A stretch of 64,000 nt of DNA from Clostridium felsineum DSM 794 (GTDB lineage Bacteria > Bacillota > Clostridia > Clostridiales > Clostridiaceae): assembly GCF_002006355.2 (NCBI RefSeq), contig NZ_CP096981.1, positions 248,001-312,000 on the forward strand. The letters are read 5' to 3'. A program made the translations under genes and the position numbers. Below the pieces are notes generated by a model. It was not told the DNA's origin. It ran no database searches and saw nothing but the letters and a program-made list of their open reading frames with translations. Shown here one piece after another: positions 17,811 to 25,720 of this stretch; position 1 is the first letter of the stretch, and each line of letters begins with the position of its first letter.

Positions 17811-18029
17811 ATGGTTATTTTATTTTCGGCTGTTTGTATTGTCATAACAATATATGAAGCACCAACTCTATATAAAAATGCTTACTACAAGGATCTTATT
17901 GTTTTTTTAAGTTTAATGCTTATAGCTTTAGTTTTTGGCATACTATACTTTTTTGATTTACCAGTTCCTAATCCTTTAGCTTTAATTAACTTTTTAGTAA
18001 AAGATGTTCTACACTTAAATTACAAATAA
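17811..18029 (+). CDS. Small two-helix membrane protein in germination locus (72 aa)
   Basis: It follows the C subunit by 17 bases with a GTGAGGA site and has two membrane segments (VILFSAVCIVITIYEA and LIVFLSLMLIALVFGILYFF). Size and position fit the small D-type accessory subunits of germinant receptors, though sequence identity to a known D subunit could not be judged. It differs from the other 72-residue protein of this locus. Confidence 0.6.
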   Translation: MVILFSAVCIVITIYEAPTLYKNAYYKDLIVFLSLMLIALVFGILYFFDLPVPNPLALINFLVKDVLHLNYK

Positions 18030-18044
18030 AAGGCAGTGATACCC

Positions 18045-19136
18045 ATGTTTAATGAAAAAAGTATGATTTCTAGTAAACAATTAATGCTTCTATTTTTTTC
18101 TCTTATTCAAGCTTCTACTTTTACAGTAGTATATATAAGTACAACTACAAAACAAGACACCTGGATAGTTTCTTTATCTGGCTTTATAATCATATTTTTT
18201 TTACTGACTATTTATGTATCATTATGTAATAGATTCCCCGGAAAAACTATAATTGAAATATTTCCTAAGCTGTATGGAAATATTTTAGGCTTCATAATTT
18301 CATTTTTGTATATATTTTATTTTTGGTTTATTATCCCTTCAAATTATAGATTTATAGCTGACTTTTTTTCAACTTATATGATGCAAAACTCTGATATTAC
18401 CCCTTTTATTATTCCCACTGCGATTTTATGTATATATACCTTAAGAAAAGGAATAGAAGTACTTGTAAAAATATCCTGCATCTTTTCCATAATAACCTTA
18501 TTAACAGCTTTACTTATAACTATTCTTGTTATGGATAAAATAAATTTTTCCAACTTTTTTCCAGTCTTTCAATTGAATTGGGGTCAGTTTATTCAGGGTA
18601 CTAATGTTATGGTTTCTATTCCTATTGGGGAGATTGTCGTATTTCTTTTAATCTTTCCAAACCTTAATGATCAAACAAAATTAAAAAAAAGTGCTTTATT
18701 GGGCTTTAGTATAGCCTATTTATACTTTGTATTTATTTTAATAAGAAACGTACTTGTTTTAGGAAATATAGGTAATATACAAGTTCAACCCGCTTATCAA
18801 ATTGCAGGACTTATAAATATTGGTGAAGCCTTGAACAGGGTTGAAATATTTACAGCTATGTTTTTATTAGCTAATCTTTTTTTGAAAATTTGTTTTTTTA
18901 CCTATGCAGCAGTAGTTTCTATAGCTCAGTGTTTTAAACTAACTAGCTATAAACCTTTAGTAATTCCTATTACCATACTAAGCTCTATACTATCAATAAC
19001 AATGTTTAAATCACCCTCAGAAGAATCTATGGCTGGTCTAACTACTTACCCTATATTTGCTCTTTTATTTATAGTGATAATTCCTATTATTTCTTTTATT
19101 ATAGCTTCTGTAAAGAAAAATTTTAGTTCAAACTAA
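18045..19136 (+). CDS. Spore germination receptor B subunit (GerAB family), copy 3
   Basis: 363 residues, multi-pass. It is more distant from copies 1-2 and very close to copy 4 (shared MFNEKSM start, LNWGQ, FPNLNDQTKLKKSAL and NIGxIQVQPAYQIA). ATG at 18045 is preferred to the GTG at 18036, which lies inside the AAAGGCAGTGAT site that also precedes copy 4. Only 15 bases separate it from the preceding small gene, so it is part of the same operon. Confidence 0.88.
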   Translation: MFNEKSMISSKQLMLLFFSLIQASTFTVVYISTTTKQDTWIVSLSGFIIIFFLLTIYVSLCNRFPGKTIIEIFPKLYGNILGFIISFLYIFYFWFIIPSNYRFIADFFSTYMMQNSDITPFIIPTAILCIYTLRKGIEVLVKISCIFSIITLLTALLITILVMDKINFSNFFPVFQLNWGQFIQGTNVMVSIPIGEIVVFLLIFPNLNDQTKLKKSALLGFSIAYLYFVFILIRNVLVLGNIGNIQVQPAYQIAGLINIGEALNRVEIFTAMFLLANLFLKICFFTYAAVVSIAQCFKLTSYKPLVIPITILSSILSITMFKSPSEESMAGLTTYPIFALLFIVIIPIISFIIASVKKNFSSN

Positions 19137-19174
19137 TTTTTTAATTAAATTATAAACTAAAGGCAGTGATATAT

Positions 19175-20266
19175 ATGTTTAATGAAAAAAGTATGCTTTC
19201 TAGTAAGCAATTAATGTTTCTTTTTGTTTCTCTTATTCAAGCTTCTACCTTTAATACAGCTTTTATGATTGAATCCACAAAACAGGATATTTGGGTAGTC
19301 TCACTCTCTAGTTTTATAATTGTATTTTTTTTATTGATTATCTATATATCGCTATATAATAAATTTCCTAAAAAAACTGTAATAGAAATATTTTTCAAGC
19401 TTTATGGAAGATTTTTAGGTACCGTAATATCTTTATCATACATATTTTATTTCTGGTTTATTATTCCTTCAAACTATAGATCTGTAGGAGATTTCTTCTC
19501 AACTTACATGGGAAGAAACTCTAATATTACTCCTTTTATTATACCACTATCCATTTTATGTATATATACTTTAGGAAAAGGAATAGAAGTAATTGCAAGG
19601 ATATCCTGCATTTTTTCAATATTAACCTTCTTAATGGCTTTAATTGTAACCATTTTTCTTGTAGATCAGATACATTTTTACAATATCCTCCCTGCTTTTC
19701 AGTTAAATTGGGGTCAGCTTATTCAAGGTACTAATTCTATGATTTGTACTCTTCTTGGTGAAGTTTTTGTATTTATGATGATCTTTCCAAATCTTAATGA
19801 CCAAACAAAACTAAAAAAAAGTGCTTTAATGGGTTTTTCTCTAGCATATATATACCTTCTATTTATTTTAATTAGAAATACACTTGTTTTAGGGAATATA
19901 GGCCACATACAAGTTCAACCAGCCTATCAAATTGCAAGCCTCATAAATGTTGGAAATGTTTTTAGTAGGGTTGAAATACTTACAGCCATATTTTTACTAG
20001 CTACCCTTTTCTTAAAAATATGTTTTTTCACTTATGCTACCGTAATTTCCATAACTAAATGCTTTAAATTAACTAGCTATAAACCTTTAGTAATCCCTGT
20101 TACTATAATAAGCTCTATATTATCAATAACCATATTTGACTCTTCCTCGGATGAAGCAAATGTTGGTTTAAACATTTATCCCATATACGCTCTATTATTT
20201 ATAGTCATAATTCCTATTATTTCTTTTATTATAGCTTCTGTAAAAAACTCTACTACCCCAAACTAA
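19175..20266 (+). CDS. Spore germination receptor B subunit (GerAB family), copy 4
   Basis: 363 residues and clearly a recent tandem duplicate of copy 3: even the 5' leader AAAGGCAGTGAT is repeated. It differs mainly in membrane segments 1-3 and a loop near residue 150, which is where ligand choice could change. It is the last gene of the germination locus. Confidence 0.88.
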   Translation: MFNEKSMLSSKQLMFLFVSLIQASTFNTAFMIESTKQDIWVVSLSSFIIVFFLLIIYISLYNKFPKKTVIEIFFKLYGRFLGTVISLSYIFYFWFIIPSNYRSVGDFFSTYMGRNSNITPFIIPLSILCIYTLGKGIEVIARISCIFSILTFLMALIVTIFLVDQIHFYNILPAFQLNWGQLIQGTNSMICTLLGEVFVFMMIFPNLNDQTKLKKSALMGFSLAYIYLLFILIRNTLVLGNIGHIQVQPAYQIASLINVGNVFSRVEILTAIFLLATLFLKICFFTYATVISITKCFKLTSYKPLVIPVTIISSILSITIFDSSSDEANVGLNIYPIYALLFIVIIPIISFIIASVKNSTTPN

Positions 20267-20361
20267 CTTAATATGTTTTACATTTTTTAACACTTTCTAC
20301 ACATATTTATCTCATACCCTCATACCGTAAAATATGTAACAAAGGAAGTGGAGAAATCAAA
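20267..20361. other. Spacer after germination locus
   Basis: AT-rich, ending in a GGAAGTGGAG-like ribosome binding site for the following pseudogene. No hairpin terminator was recognised after the last B subunit. Confidence 0.3.
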
Positions 20362-20583
20362 GTGAAAACTTAAAAAAATTATTATGCTAAAAAATGACTG
20401 CGAAAAACAGCCCAAACAATATGAAAGTCAAGAATCCAATGCAAAATGGCAAAACACCTCCTGAAAAATGATAGTACTATTATTTTTAAAGATAAGAATC
20501 TAGAAAATATAGTGCGAAATACTATCAAAAAACCTACAGGTGATTTAAAAAACACTTTAATTAATTGCAATATAAGCTATTAG
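20362..20583 (+). pseudogene. Remnant of a leucine-rich-repeat surface protein gene
   Basis: After GGAAGTGGAG a GTG start is interrupted by a stop after three codons, and a second frame (20384-20464) also ends early. From 20470 to 20583 a third frame reads IIFKDKNLENIVRNTIKKPT then GDLKN, which resembles the N-terminal cap of clostridial leucine-rich-repeat proteins (FxDxNLExxVRxxLxKPxGxI). It ends shortly after, without repeats. This looks like a frameshifted and truncated remnant. The match rests on about 20 residues, so confidence is moderate. Confidence 0.45.
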
Positions 20584-20589
20584 TTAAAA

Positions 20590-20627
20590 ACTAGAGTATA
20601 TTTTCAATATATGCTCTAGTCTTTTTA
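20590..20627 (+). terminator. Terminator before the ECF sigma gene
   Basis: ACTAGAG and CTCTAGT close a stem around an AT loop, followed by CTTTTTACTTTTTT. Confidence 0.65.
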
Positions 20628-20633
20628 CTTTTT

Positions 20634-20663
20634 TGTAACTATATTGATATTTTAACCGTCTAA
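20634..20663 (+). promoter_or_regulatory. ECF-type autoregulatory promoter
   Basis: TGTAAC (20634-20639), a 17-bp spacer and CGTCTAA (20657-20663) match the usual ECF sigma promoter pattern (xGTAAC at -35, CGTC at -10). It lies 40 bases before the ECF gene, implying positive autoregulation. Confidence 0.7.
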
Positions 20664-20702
20664 TTTAATGTAAACTTTATATTATATATGCGAGGTGAAA
20701 AA

Positions 20703-21230
20703 ATGCTTGATTTAAAAAAAACAATAAAAAATGCTCAAAGTGGTGATGATTCTGCCTTCTCTACTTTAATAAAGCTTAATAAAGAAAAATTATATAAAAC
20801 AGCCTATTTGTACGTAAAAAATGAAGAAGAAGCACTAGATATTTTAAGTGATACGGTTTATAAAGCCTATTTAAATATAAAAAAACTTAAAGAACCTGAA
20901 TTTTTTAATACTTGGATAATGAGAATTTTAATTAATACTGCTTCGGATACTTTAAAGAAGAAAAAAAGGCTTCGTTATATTGACGATTACGAAAAATTTA
21001 AAATTGTAGATGAAAAATTTTGCTCCACTATAGCGGAAAGAGTAGATTTATATAAAGCTATAGACTGTCTTAACATAAATTACAAGAATATAATCATTTT
21101 AAAATTCTTTGAAGATATGACCATAAAGGAAATTTCAACAGTATTAAAGAGACCTGAAGGCACTATAAAGGTATATCTTTCTAGAGCCCTTAAAAAGCTA
21201 AAAATTGAATTAAAGGAGGATTTGATATGA
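20703..21230 (+). CDS. ECF-type RNA polymerase sigma factor
   Basis: The 175-residue protein has region 2 (AYLYVKNEEEALDILSDTVY, then FFNTWIMRILINTA) and region 4 (LKFFEDMTIKEISTVLKRPE, then GTIKVYLSRALKKLK), with no region 3, the hallmark of ECF sigma factors (SigV/SigW-like). The ATG at 20703 has GAGGTG before it. It is coupled to a DUF4179 membrane protein by a 4-base overlap and has an ECF-like promoter upstream, so it most likely responds to an envelope signal and activates its own operon. Confidence 0.9.
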   Translation: MLDLKKTIKNAQSGDDSAFSTLIKLNKEKLYKTAYLYVKNEEEALDILSDTVYKAYLNIKKLKEPEFFNTWIMRILINTASDTLKKKKRLRYIDDYEKFKIVDEKFCSTIAERVDLYKAIDCLNINYKNIIILKFFEDMTIKEISTVLKRPEGTIKVYLSRALKKLKIELKEDLI

Positions 21231-22336
21231 ATACTTATAAAAAAGATTTTGAAAACATACCATCTTCAAGTAAACTAGACTTCACCATTGATAATGCTAT
21301 AATAAAAGCAAAGAAACATAAAAAATTAGTTCATTTAAGTAAGCTTTTATCCAGCATATCTGTCTTATTTATTTTGTTTACATTGGGAATTAATTTTAAC
21401 ACCTTTTTTGCCAACAGCTTAAATAACTTACCCCTATTATCCTCCTTAGAAAAAGCTCTTAATTTTCATTATGATAAAAACCTCATGACCAAAATAAAAG
21501 AAAATACCTCCCCCTCTGTTAATTTATCATCTTCAGATAAAAATATAACCTTAACTATTAATAAAACAATTGGTGATAATAAAGATGTCTTCATACTTTA
21601 TACCTTAAAAAGCAATAATAAGAAACTTCTGTTATCTAATTTTACTTTAGAGGCTCCCAAAGGAAAAGTGATTTTTGATAGTAAAAACTTCAAATCTAAA
21701 ATTAAACCTACTATTTTAGAAAATAATAAAGAAATTTCTTTTGTGAGTTCTGATAATGGCTATAAAGCAGTAGTAACTTCCCTAAATTATTCTAAAGCAA
21801 AAAGTGAAACCTACGGATCTATGGAATTAATTTCTTTAAACAACACTAACAAAAGAATTCCTAAAAATATAATCTTAAAGGTTTCAACTATAAAAAATAA
21901 CACTAGTAGTATAGATGGTGCTTGGAATATACCCTTGACTCTACAAAAAAATAGTGAAAAGCCAAAGGAATATAATAACATTAAATTTTCTGCTAACAAT
22001 ACAGATTGCATCATAAATTACCTAAGAATATATCCTACACACATGGATATGAACATTAAACTAGGTATAAATAAAATCAGTAAATCACAAGCTTGGGGAA
22101 TAGGAACTAATACTACAAACTATAAAACTCTACCTTTTTTTAAAGATGATATTGGCAATATATACAAGCTTTCTCCTGCAAACTTTTCTTATGATTATAA
22201 AAATAAAACAGTAACCGTCTCCTTCCAAAGCTGTTATTATAAAAAAGTCAAAAAACTATATTTCGTTATAAGTCAGCTTAATTACGAAAATATACCATAT
22301 GTAAATTTTTCTCCAGTTAAAGTTTATATCAAATAA
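21227..22336 (+). CDS. DUF4179-domain membrane anti-sigma factor
   Basis: A short N-terminal cytoplasmic part of about 45 residues is followed by one membrane helix (LLSSISVLFILFTLGINF) and a large outer domain of about 300 residues that fits DUF4179. Such proteins are encoded directly after ECF sigma factors and hold them at the membrane until a signal arrives. The start overlaps the sigma stop (ATGA). AAGGAGG precedes it. The 369-residue length agrees with the family. Confidence 0.8.
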   Translation: MNTYKKDFENIPSSSKLDFTIDNAIIKAKKHKKLVHLSKLLSSISVLFILFTLGINFNTFFANSLNNLPLLSSLEKALNFHYDKNLMTKIKENTSPSVNLSSSDKNITLTINKTIGDNKDVFILYTLKSNNKKLLLSNFTLEAPKGKVIFDSKNFKSKIKPTILENNKEISFVSSDNGYKAVVTSLNYSKAKSETYGSMELISLNNTNKRIPKNIILKVSTIKNNTSSIDGAWNIPLTLQKNSEKPKEYNNIKFSANNTDCIINYLRIYPTHMDMNIKLGINKISKSQAWGIGTNTTNYKTLPFFKDDIGNIYKLSPANFSYDYKNKTVTVSFQSCYYKKVKKLYFVISQLNYENIPYVNFSPVKVYIK

Positions 22337-22377
22337 ATTAAATTTTAAGAAATGTGTGTTTATTTTACTTGAAGTTT

Positions 22378-22386
22378 GATATAATA
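22378..22386 (+). promoter_or_regulatory. Promoter of the putative antitoxin RNA
   Basis: TGATATAAT is an exact extended -10 (TGnTATAAT). The expected start is near 22393, which would produce an RNA complementary to the 3' part of the toxin message. Confidence 0.6.
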
Positions 22387-22410
22387 TAAATAAGAAATAC
22401 AAAAAATAAC

Positions 22411-22436
22411 AAAAGGGTGCTGTAACACCCTTTTGT
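22411..22436 (-). terminator. Terminator of toxin mRNA
   Basis: A perfect 10-bp stem CAAAAGGGTG/CACCCTTTTG is followed on the minus strand by TTATTTTTT. It would end the toxin transcript opposite the 5' end of the antitoxin RNA. Confidence 0.65.
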
Positions 22437-22487
22437 GTACAATTCAGTTGTTTAGGCAACAGATATCACTATTTAATAGTAAATAAA

Positions 22488-22527
22488 AAATAGTAGCAAC
22501 CAATTGCGGTGGGGCTACTATTTTTTT
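22488..22527 (+). terminator. Terminator of antitoxin RNA
   Basis: AAATAGTAGC pairs with GCTACTATTT, followed by seven T on the plus strand. The stem overlaps the toxin stop codon and has A residues on the left, so it may also act on the minus strand. Confidence 0.7.
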
Positions 22528-22619
22528 GAGATTTTTTCTATAAGTAACACTATTAAAGTTAGCAGTGATATTAAGAACAATCCGCCTTGAAATAGCAATG
22601 CTAAAACATCATTACTCAT
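22518..22619 (-). CDS. Small hydrophobic toxin (putative holin-like, type I TA)
   Basis: This 33-residue peptide has a short polar start (MSNDVLALLF), one membrane helix (GLFLISLLTLIVLLI) and a charged tail EKISKK. That is the size and layout of the putative holin-like toxins of Firmicutes type I systems. GGAGGTGAT is placed 4 bases before the chosen ATG; a second ATG two codons earlier lies partly in that site. The ribosome binding site sits in a hairpin (22624-22650), and the mRNA 5' end can pair with its 3' end. An antisense RNA is predicted downstream. Killing activity is inferred, not shown. Confidence 0.7.
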   Translation of the reverse strand: MSNDVLALLFQGGLFLISLLTLIVLLIEKISKK

Positions 22620-22623
22620 ACGC

Positions 22624-22650
22624 ATCACCTCCCTTTAAGGGATAGGTGAT
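22624..22650 (-). promoter_or_regulatory. Hairpin hiding the toxin ribosome binding site
   Basis: On the minus strand ATCACCTatCCCTT pairs with AAGGGAGGTGAT, so the complete GGAGGTGAT site is base-paired. Upstream at 22654-22663 GTGGGCTACT can pair with AGTAGCCCCAC at the toxin stop (22509-22519, one bulge). Both features keep full-length toxin mRNA untranslated in known type I systems. Confidence 0.7.
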
Positions 22651-22691
22651 ACCAGTAGCCCACATTCAACTTTATACAATTGTACTAACAA

Positions 22692-22700
22692 ATTATACCA
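22692..22700 (-). promoter_or_regulatory. Toxin promoter
   Basis: On the minus strand TGGTATAAT is an exact extended -10; the start is expected near 22685, giving a leader of about 65 nt. No good -35 is seen. Confidence 0.55.
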
Positions 22701-22799
22701 TATAAGTCATTATGATGCTATGGTTTAATTAATGAACATATTGATAGTTTAATTTGTAATATAAATATTGAAACAGTGTAATACTAACTAAATACCATA

Positions 22800-22910
22800 T
22801 ATATAACGCATAAATTCAATTGCATTCTAACTCATAAAAAATTCTGCATTTAATCTTCTTTAGCCAAAACACTTTAACTCTACAATATAAAAATTTTAGT
22901 GCGTTATATC
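22800..22910. repeat. Small inverted-repeat element (TATAACGCA family), copy 1
   Basis: About 111 bp with ends TATAACGCATAAATTC and (as complement) TATAACGCACTAAAATT. Inside, its complement carries GAATTTTTTATGAGTTAGAA, close to the internal sequence of the copy at 55431. It lies directly before the ribosome binding site of the DUF2127 gene, so it may carry regulatory signals for it. No ORF; MITE-like. Confidence 0.7.
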
Positions 22911-22929
22911 TATCAAGGAGAAAACTATA

Positions 22930-23439
22930 ATGTTCTATAATAATATAAATAATTCTTTTCTTAAAAAAAAGAAATTTAGTATGCTCCATAAAGGCTTTAA
23001 ATTGGGTTTATTAATTAAGGGAGCTGATGGACTTTTAGAACTACTAGGCAGCATATTTTTAATATTTTTAACACCAATTAGCTTAAATAAAATAATAGCT
23101 ATATTAACCCAGCATGAACTATCAGAAGATCCAAAGGACTATATTGCAAATTACGCTATAACCTTTGCAGCAAACTTTTCACTAAACGTCAAAGTCTTTG
23201 GAGTATTCTATTTAATTTTCCACGGTGTATTAAAAGTATTTTTAGTAGTAATGCTTTGGAAGAAAAAGCTTTGGGCTTATCCAATCACTATATTTTTTCT
23301 TATGCTGTTCATATTTTATCAGCTGTATAGATGTGCTATTAAATACTCTATTCCTCTAATAATTTTAAGTGCATTTGACATTATAATGATTATATTAACT
23401 TTAACAGAGTACAGAGTTATGAAGCATAATATAAATTAA
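22930..23439 (+). CDS. DUF2127-family membrane protein
   Basis: The 169-residue protein has four predicted membrane helices and the DUF2127 pattern HKGFKLGLLIKGADGLLEL with a later FHGVLKVFLVVMLWKKKLWA. The function of the family is unknown. AAGGAG precedes the ATG and begins immediately after the small repeat element. It is monocistronic with its own terminator. Confidence 0.75.
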   Translation: MFYNNINNSFLKKKKFSMLHKGFKLGLLIKGADGLLELLGSIFLIFLTPISLNKIIAILTQHELSEDPKDYIANYAITFAANFSLNVKVFGVFYLIFHGVLKVFLVVMLWKKKLWAYPITIFFLMLFIFYQLYRCAIKYSIPLIILSAFDIIMIILTLTEYRVMKHNIN

Positions 23440-23444
23440 AATAA

Positions 23445-23478
23445 AACTAACGTATATAATAGAATATATACGTTAGTT
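23445..23478. terminator. Bidirectional terminator
   Basis: AACTAACGTATATA pairs perfectly with TATATACGTTAGTT between two convergent genes. Confidence 0.75.
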
Positions 23479-23481
23479 CAA

Positions 23482-24330
23482 TTAAAGCTTTTTTACCTTT
23501 GAATGACTAGAGATTCTTTTGTTTATAAGAATACTAGGACGATCTGTTATTATACCATCTGCCTTCAACTTTATTACTCTCTGCATTCCATATTGATTAT
23601 CTACCGTCCACACAAATATCTGCTTGTTTTCTCTATGAATTATATTTACTAATCCTTTTGTTGCACATGTGCTTCTAACACTATAAAAATCCACATCAAA
23701 TAATGATATATCTCTTACTGGTCTACACATTATATAGCCTATCCTTATTTCAGGATCTATTCTCTTTACATTACATAAAATATTATAACTTAATGAATGT
23801 ACTAAACACTTCTTTTCAAAATTATTTTGTCTTATAATTTCTACAACCTTATTTGTTAAATCTTCGGTATTTCCGTAGGGCTTAATTTCTATAATTAATT
23901 TAACTTTGTTGTTACATTTTTGTATAACATCATTTAAGGTTGGAATTCTAGTTATTTCTTTTTTATTGAAAATATTTCTAGATATATTTAATTCTTCAAC
24001 TTGTCTGTAACTCAATTCATCAACTGTCTTATTTACTCCAGTTAATCTCCTTAGGCTTTTATCATGCATCAAAACCACAACGCCATCACTTGTCTCTTGA
24101 ACATCAATTTCAACATAATCAACCTTATGTTTTATAGAGTCTTCAATAGCCTTAAGAGAGTTTTCAGGTTCATTAAAATAAATTCCCCTGTGTGCTATTA
24201 CAGTTATATTTGTATCATTTTTATTATTATTGGTATCTGCTTTCAAATCAGTACTATTAAAAGAAAGGAATCCGCAAAAAAATATTATTATAGTCATTAA
24301 TATTAACTTTTTATAAATTCTTTTTTTCAT
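23482..24330 (-). CDS. Secreted/anchored glycerophosphodiester phosphodiesterase
   Basis: The 282-residue protein has an N-terminal signal or anchor (LILMTIIIFFCGFLSFNS) followed by a full GDPD domain: VIAHRGIYFNEPENS, YVEIDVQETSDGVVVLMHD and VWTVDN near the end. The His, Glu and Asp residues of the metal site are all present. It hydrolyses glycerophosphodiesters, from lipids or glycerol teichoic acids, to glycerol-3-phosphate outside the membrane. Its neighbour across the divergent gap is a membrane-anchored phytase-like phosphatase, so both may recover phosphate from outside the cell. Confidence 0.88.
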   Translation of the reverse strand: MKKRIYKKLILMTIIIFFCGFLSFNSTDLKADTNNNKNDTNITVIAHRGIYFNEPENSLKAIEDSIKHKVDYVEIDVQETSDGVVVLMHDKSLRRLTGVNKTVDELSYRQVEELNISRNIFNKKEITRIPTLNDVIQKCNNKVKLIIEIKPYGNTEDLTNKVVEIIRQNNFEKKCLVHSLSYNILCNVKRIDPEIRIGYIMCRPVRDISLFDVDFYSVRSTCATKGLVNIIHRENKQIFVWTVDNQYGMQRVIKLKADGIITDRPSILINKRISSHSKVKKL

Positions 24331-24520
24331 AAACTATCCCTTCACTTTTTATTTTATTTTATAAATATATTTTAACATTAGTTTGTCTATAAAGCTTCAA
24401 TTAATTCAGAATAAATTTATTGTAATTTAACCATATATTAACTTCCTATGCGAATTATTAGTGTATTATAAAGATTGTTGCTAATATTGATATTCTATAT
24501 ATAAATTAGGAGGAAAAACT

Positions 24521-25483
24521 TTGTTTAAGAAAAATAAATTTATTTATGTTGGTATTATCTTATGTATACTTATTGTCATCGGGTTTGCTTATTATTTAAA
24601 TACTTCTAAAAATAAAATAGTTAAATCCCACAAAAAATATTCTAAAGTAAAATTAGTAATTGATGCTGAAAACAAAAATATTTTACCAGCAAAATTTAGA
24701 ACTACAAATGATACTATTAAATTGAATGATAAAAAAGAAGTAAATCTTTTAGGATTGTCTGATTTAAATGCTTCTGGTAGTGGTGCTTTTTCTAAAAATG
24801 AACTTGTTCAAATTAAAAATACCATTGGAAATAAGCCTATTATCGATGTGGATTTGCGTCAAGAATCTCATGGCTTTGTAAATGGAATTGGCATAAGTTA
24901 TTATGGAAAAAAAGATGATGCTAATCTAAACCTAACAAGTGATGAGGTGATATCAGATGAAAATAATAAATTAAATACCATAGCTAAAAATAAAAAAGTG
25001 ACTTTTGATAAACTTTCTAAAAAGAAATCGGTAAGTGATATTTCTGAAATTAATGATGTAAAAACAGTTCAAACTGAAAAAGAGTTAGCTAATTCTCTAG
25101 GTCTTCAATATTTAAGAATAACTGTTCCTGATCATAAAATTCCAACCAATGATCAGGTAGATTCATTTGTTAATTTCATAGAAACTCTTCCAAAGGGAAC
25201 TTGGCTTCATTTTCATTGCCGCGGTGGTAAAGGTAGAACAACAACCTTTCTCTCAATGTATGATATGCTCTTAAACGCAAAGAAAGTTACCTTTAATGAT
25301 ATTATGAAGCGTCAAAAATTAATTGGTGGAGAAGATTTATTAAGCGGCAGTGATGCTGGTGGTAAAGCCGATGCAGAAAAAAGATCAAAGCTTTTAACAT
25401 ATTTTTATACCTACTGTCATGATAATACTGATAACTTTAAAACCACCTTTAGTCAATGGCTTCAAAGATATACCTCAAACTAG
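24521..25483 (+). CDS. PTP-like phytase, membrane-anchored
   Basis: A 320-residue protein with an N-terminal membrane helix (YVGIILCILIVIGFAYYL). The rest fits the PTP-like inositol-polyphosphatase family: IDVDLRQESHGFVNGIGISY near residues 108-127, a general acid in TVPDH (about residue 204), and the P-loop HCRGGKGRTTT with nucleophilic Cys near 233 and the invariant Arg near 239. Family enzymes remove phosphates from phytate or other phosphoinositides. The start is TTG with GGAGGAAAA. Alternatively it acts on phosphoproteins, as the fold is shared. Confidence 0.85.
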   Translation: MFKKNKFIYVGIILCILIVIGFAYYLNTSKNKIVKSHKKYSKVKLVIDAENKNILPAKFRTTNDTIKLNDKKEVNLLGLSDLNASGSGAFSKNELVQIKNTIGNKPIIDVDLRQESHGFVNGIGISYYGKKDDANLNLTSDEVISDENNKLNTIAKNKKVTFDKLSKKKSVSDISEINDVKTVQTEKELANSLGLQYLRITVPDHKIPTNDQVDSFVNFIETLPKGTWLHFHCRGGKGRTTTFLSMYDMLLNAKKVTFNDIMKRQKLIGGEDLLSGSDAGGKADAEKRSKLLTYFYTYCHDNTDNFKTTFSQWLQRYTSN

Positions 25484-25491
25484 TTTAAACA

Positions 25492-25525
25492 AAAAGAGTA
25501 AGCTTTATTTTTTGCTTACTCTTTT
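25492..25525 (+). terminator. Terminator of the phytase gene
   Basis: AAAAGAGTAAGC and GCTTACTCTTTT form a 12-bp stem around a T-rich loop. Confidence 0.8.
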
Positions 25526-25534
25526 ATAATAAAA

Positions 25535-25720
25535 TCAAGCCTTTCTAATAAATATTCCCGTAAAAATAAAATGAAAAATAAAAAATGCTATAAAAAAAAT
25601 AATAGCCACTATAATTGCCGAGCTTAAGCTTTTTATGTTTCCAAATATATTCATTACTATAATAAAAACAATGGTTGAAACAAAGCTTGAAATTAGAGAT
25701 AGTTTTAACTTTCTTTTCAT
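25535..25720 (-). CDS. Small two-helix membrane protein (61 aa)
   Basis: AGGAGAG lies before the ATG. Two hydrophobic segments (LISSFVSTIVFIIVMNIF and AIIVAIIFFIAFFIFHFIF) with basic ends are seen. No family recognised. Confidence 0.6.
   Translation of the reverse strand: MKRKLKLSLISSFVSTIVFIIVMNIFGNIKSLSSAIIVAIIFFIAFFIFHFIFTGIFIRKA

Larger units (their letters stand above)
22393..22527 (+). ncRNA. Putative type I antitoxin RNA
   Basis: Between the extended -10 promoter and the hairpin at 22488-22527 (AAATAGTAGC with GCTACTATTTTTTT) no ORF exists. The predicted RNA of about 135 nt begins with a perfect hairpin (CAAAAGGGTG ctgtaa CACCCTTTTG, 22411-22436) and ends with a T-tract terminator. 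It would pair over its full length with the 3' end of the convergent toxin mRNA, the arrangement of txpA/RatA and of the clostridial type I systems. Not shown experimentally; the ends are estimates. Confidence 0.6.
22337..22929. other. Intergenic region with type I toxin-antitoxin locus and small repeat
   Basis: This 593-bp gap between two plus-strand genes holds an antisense RNA promoter and RNA, a minus-strand toxin gene, two hairpin terminators and, at 22800-22910, a TATAACGCA-ended repeat that stops just before the next ribosome binding site. The parts are listed separately. Confidence 0.7.

Noticed and set aside
20382..20570. 62-codon minus-strand frame
   Set aside because: Shadow of the plus-strand LRR remnant; no start signals.
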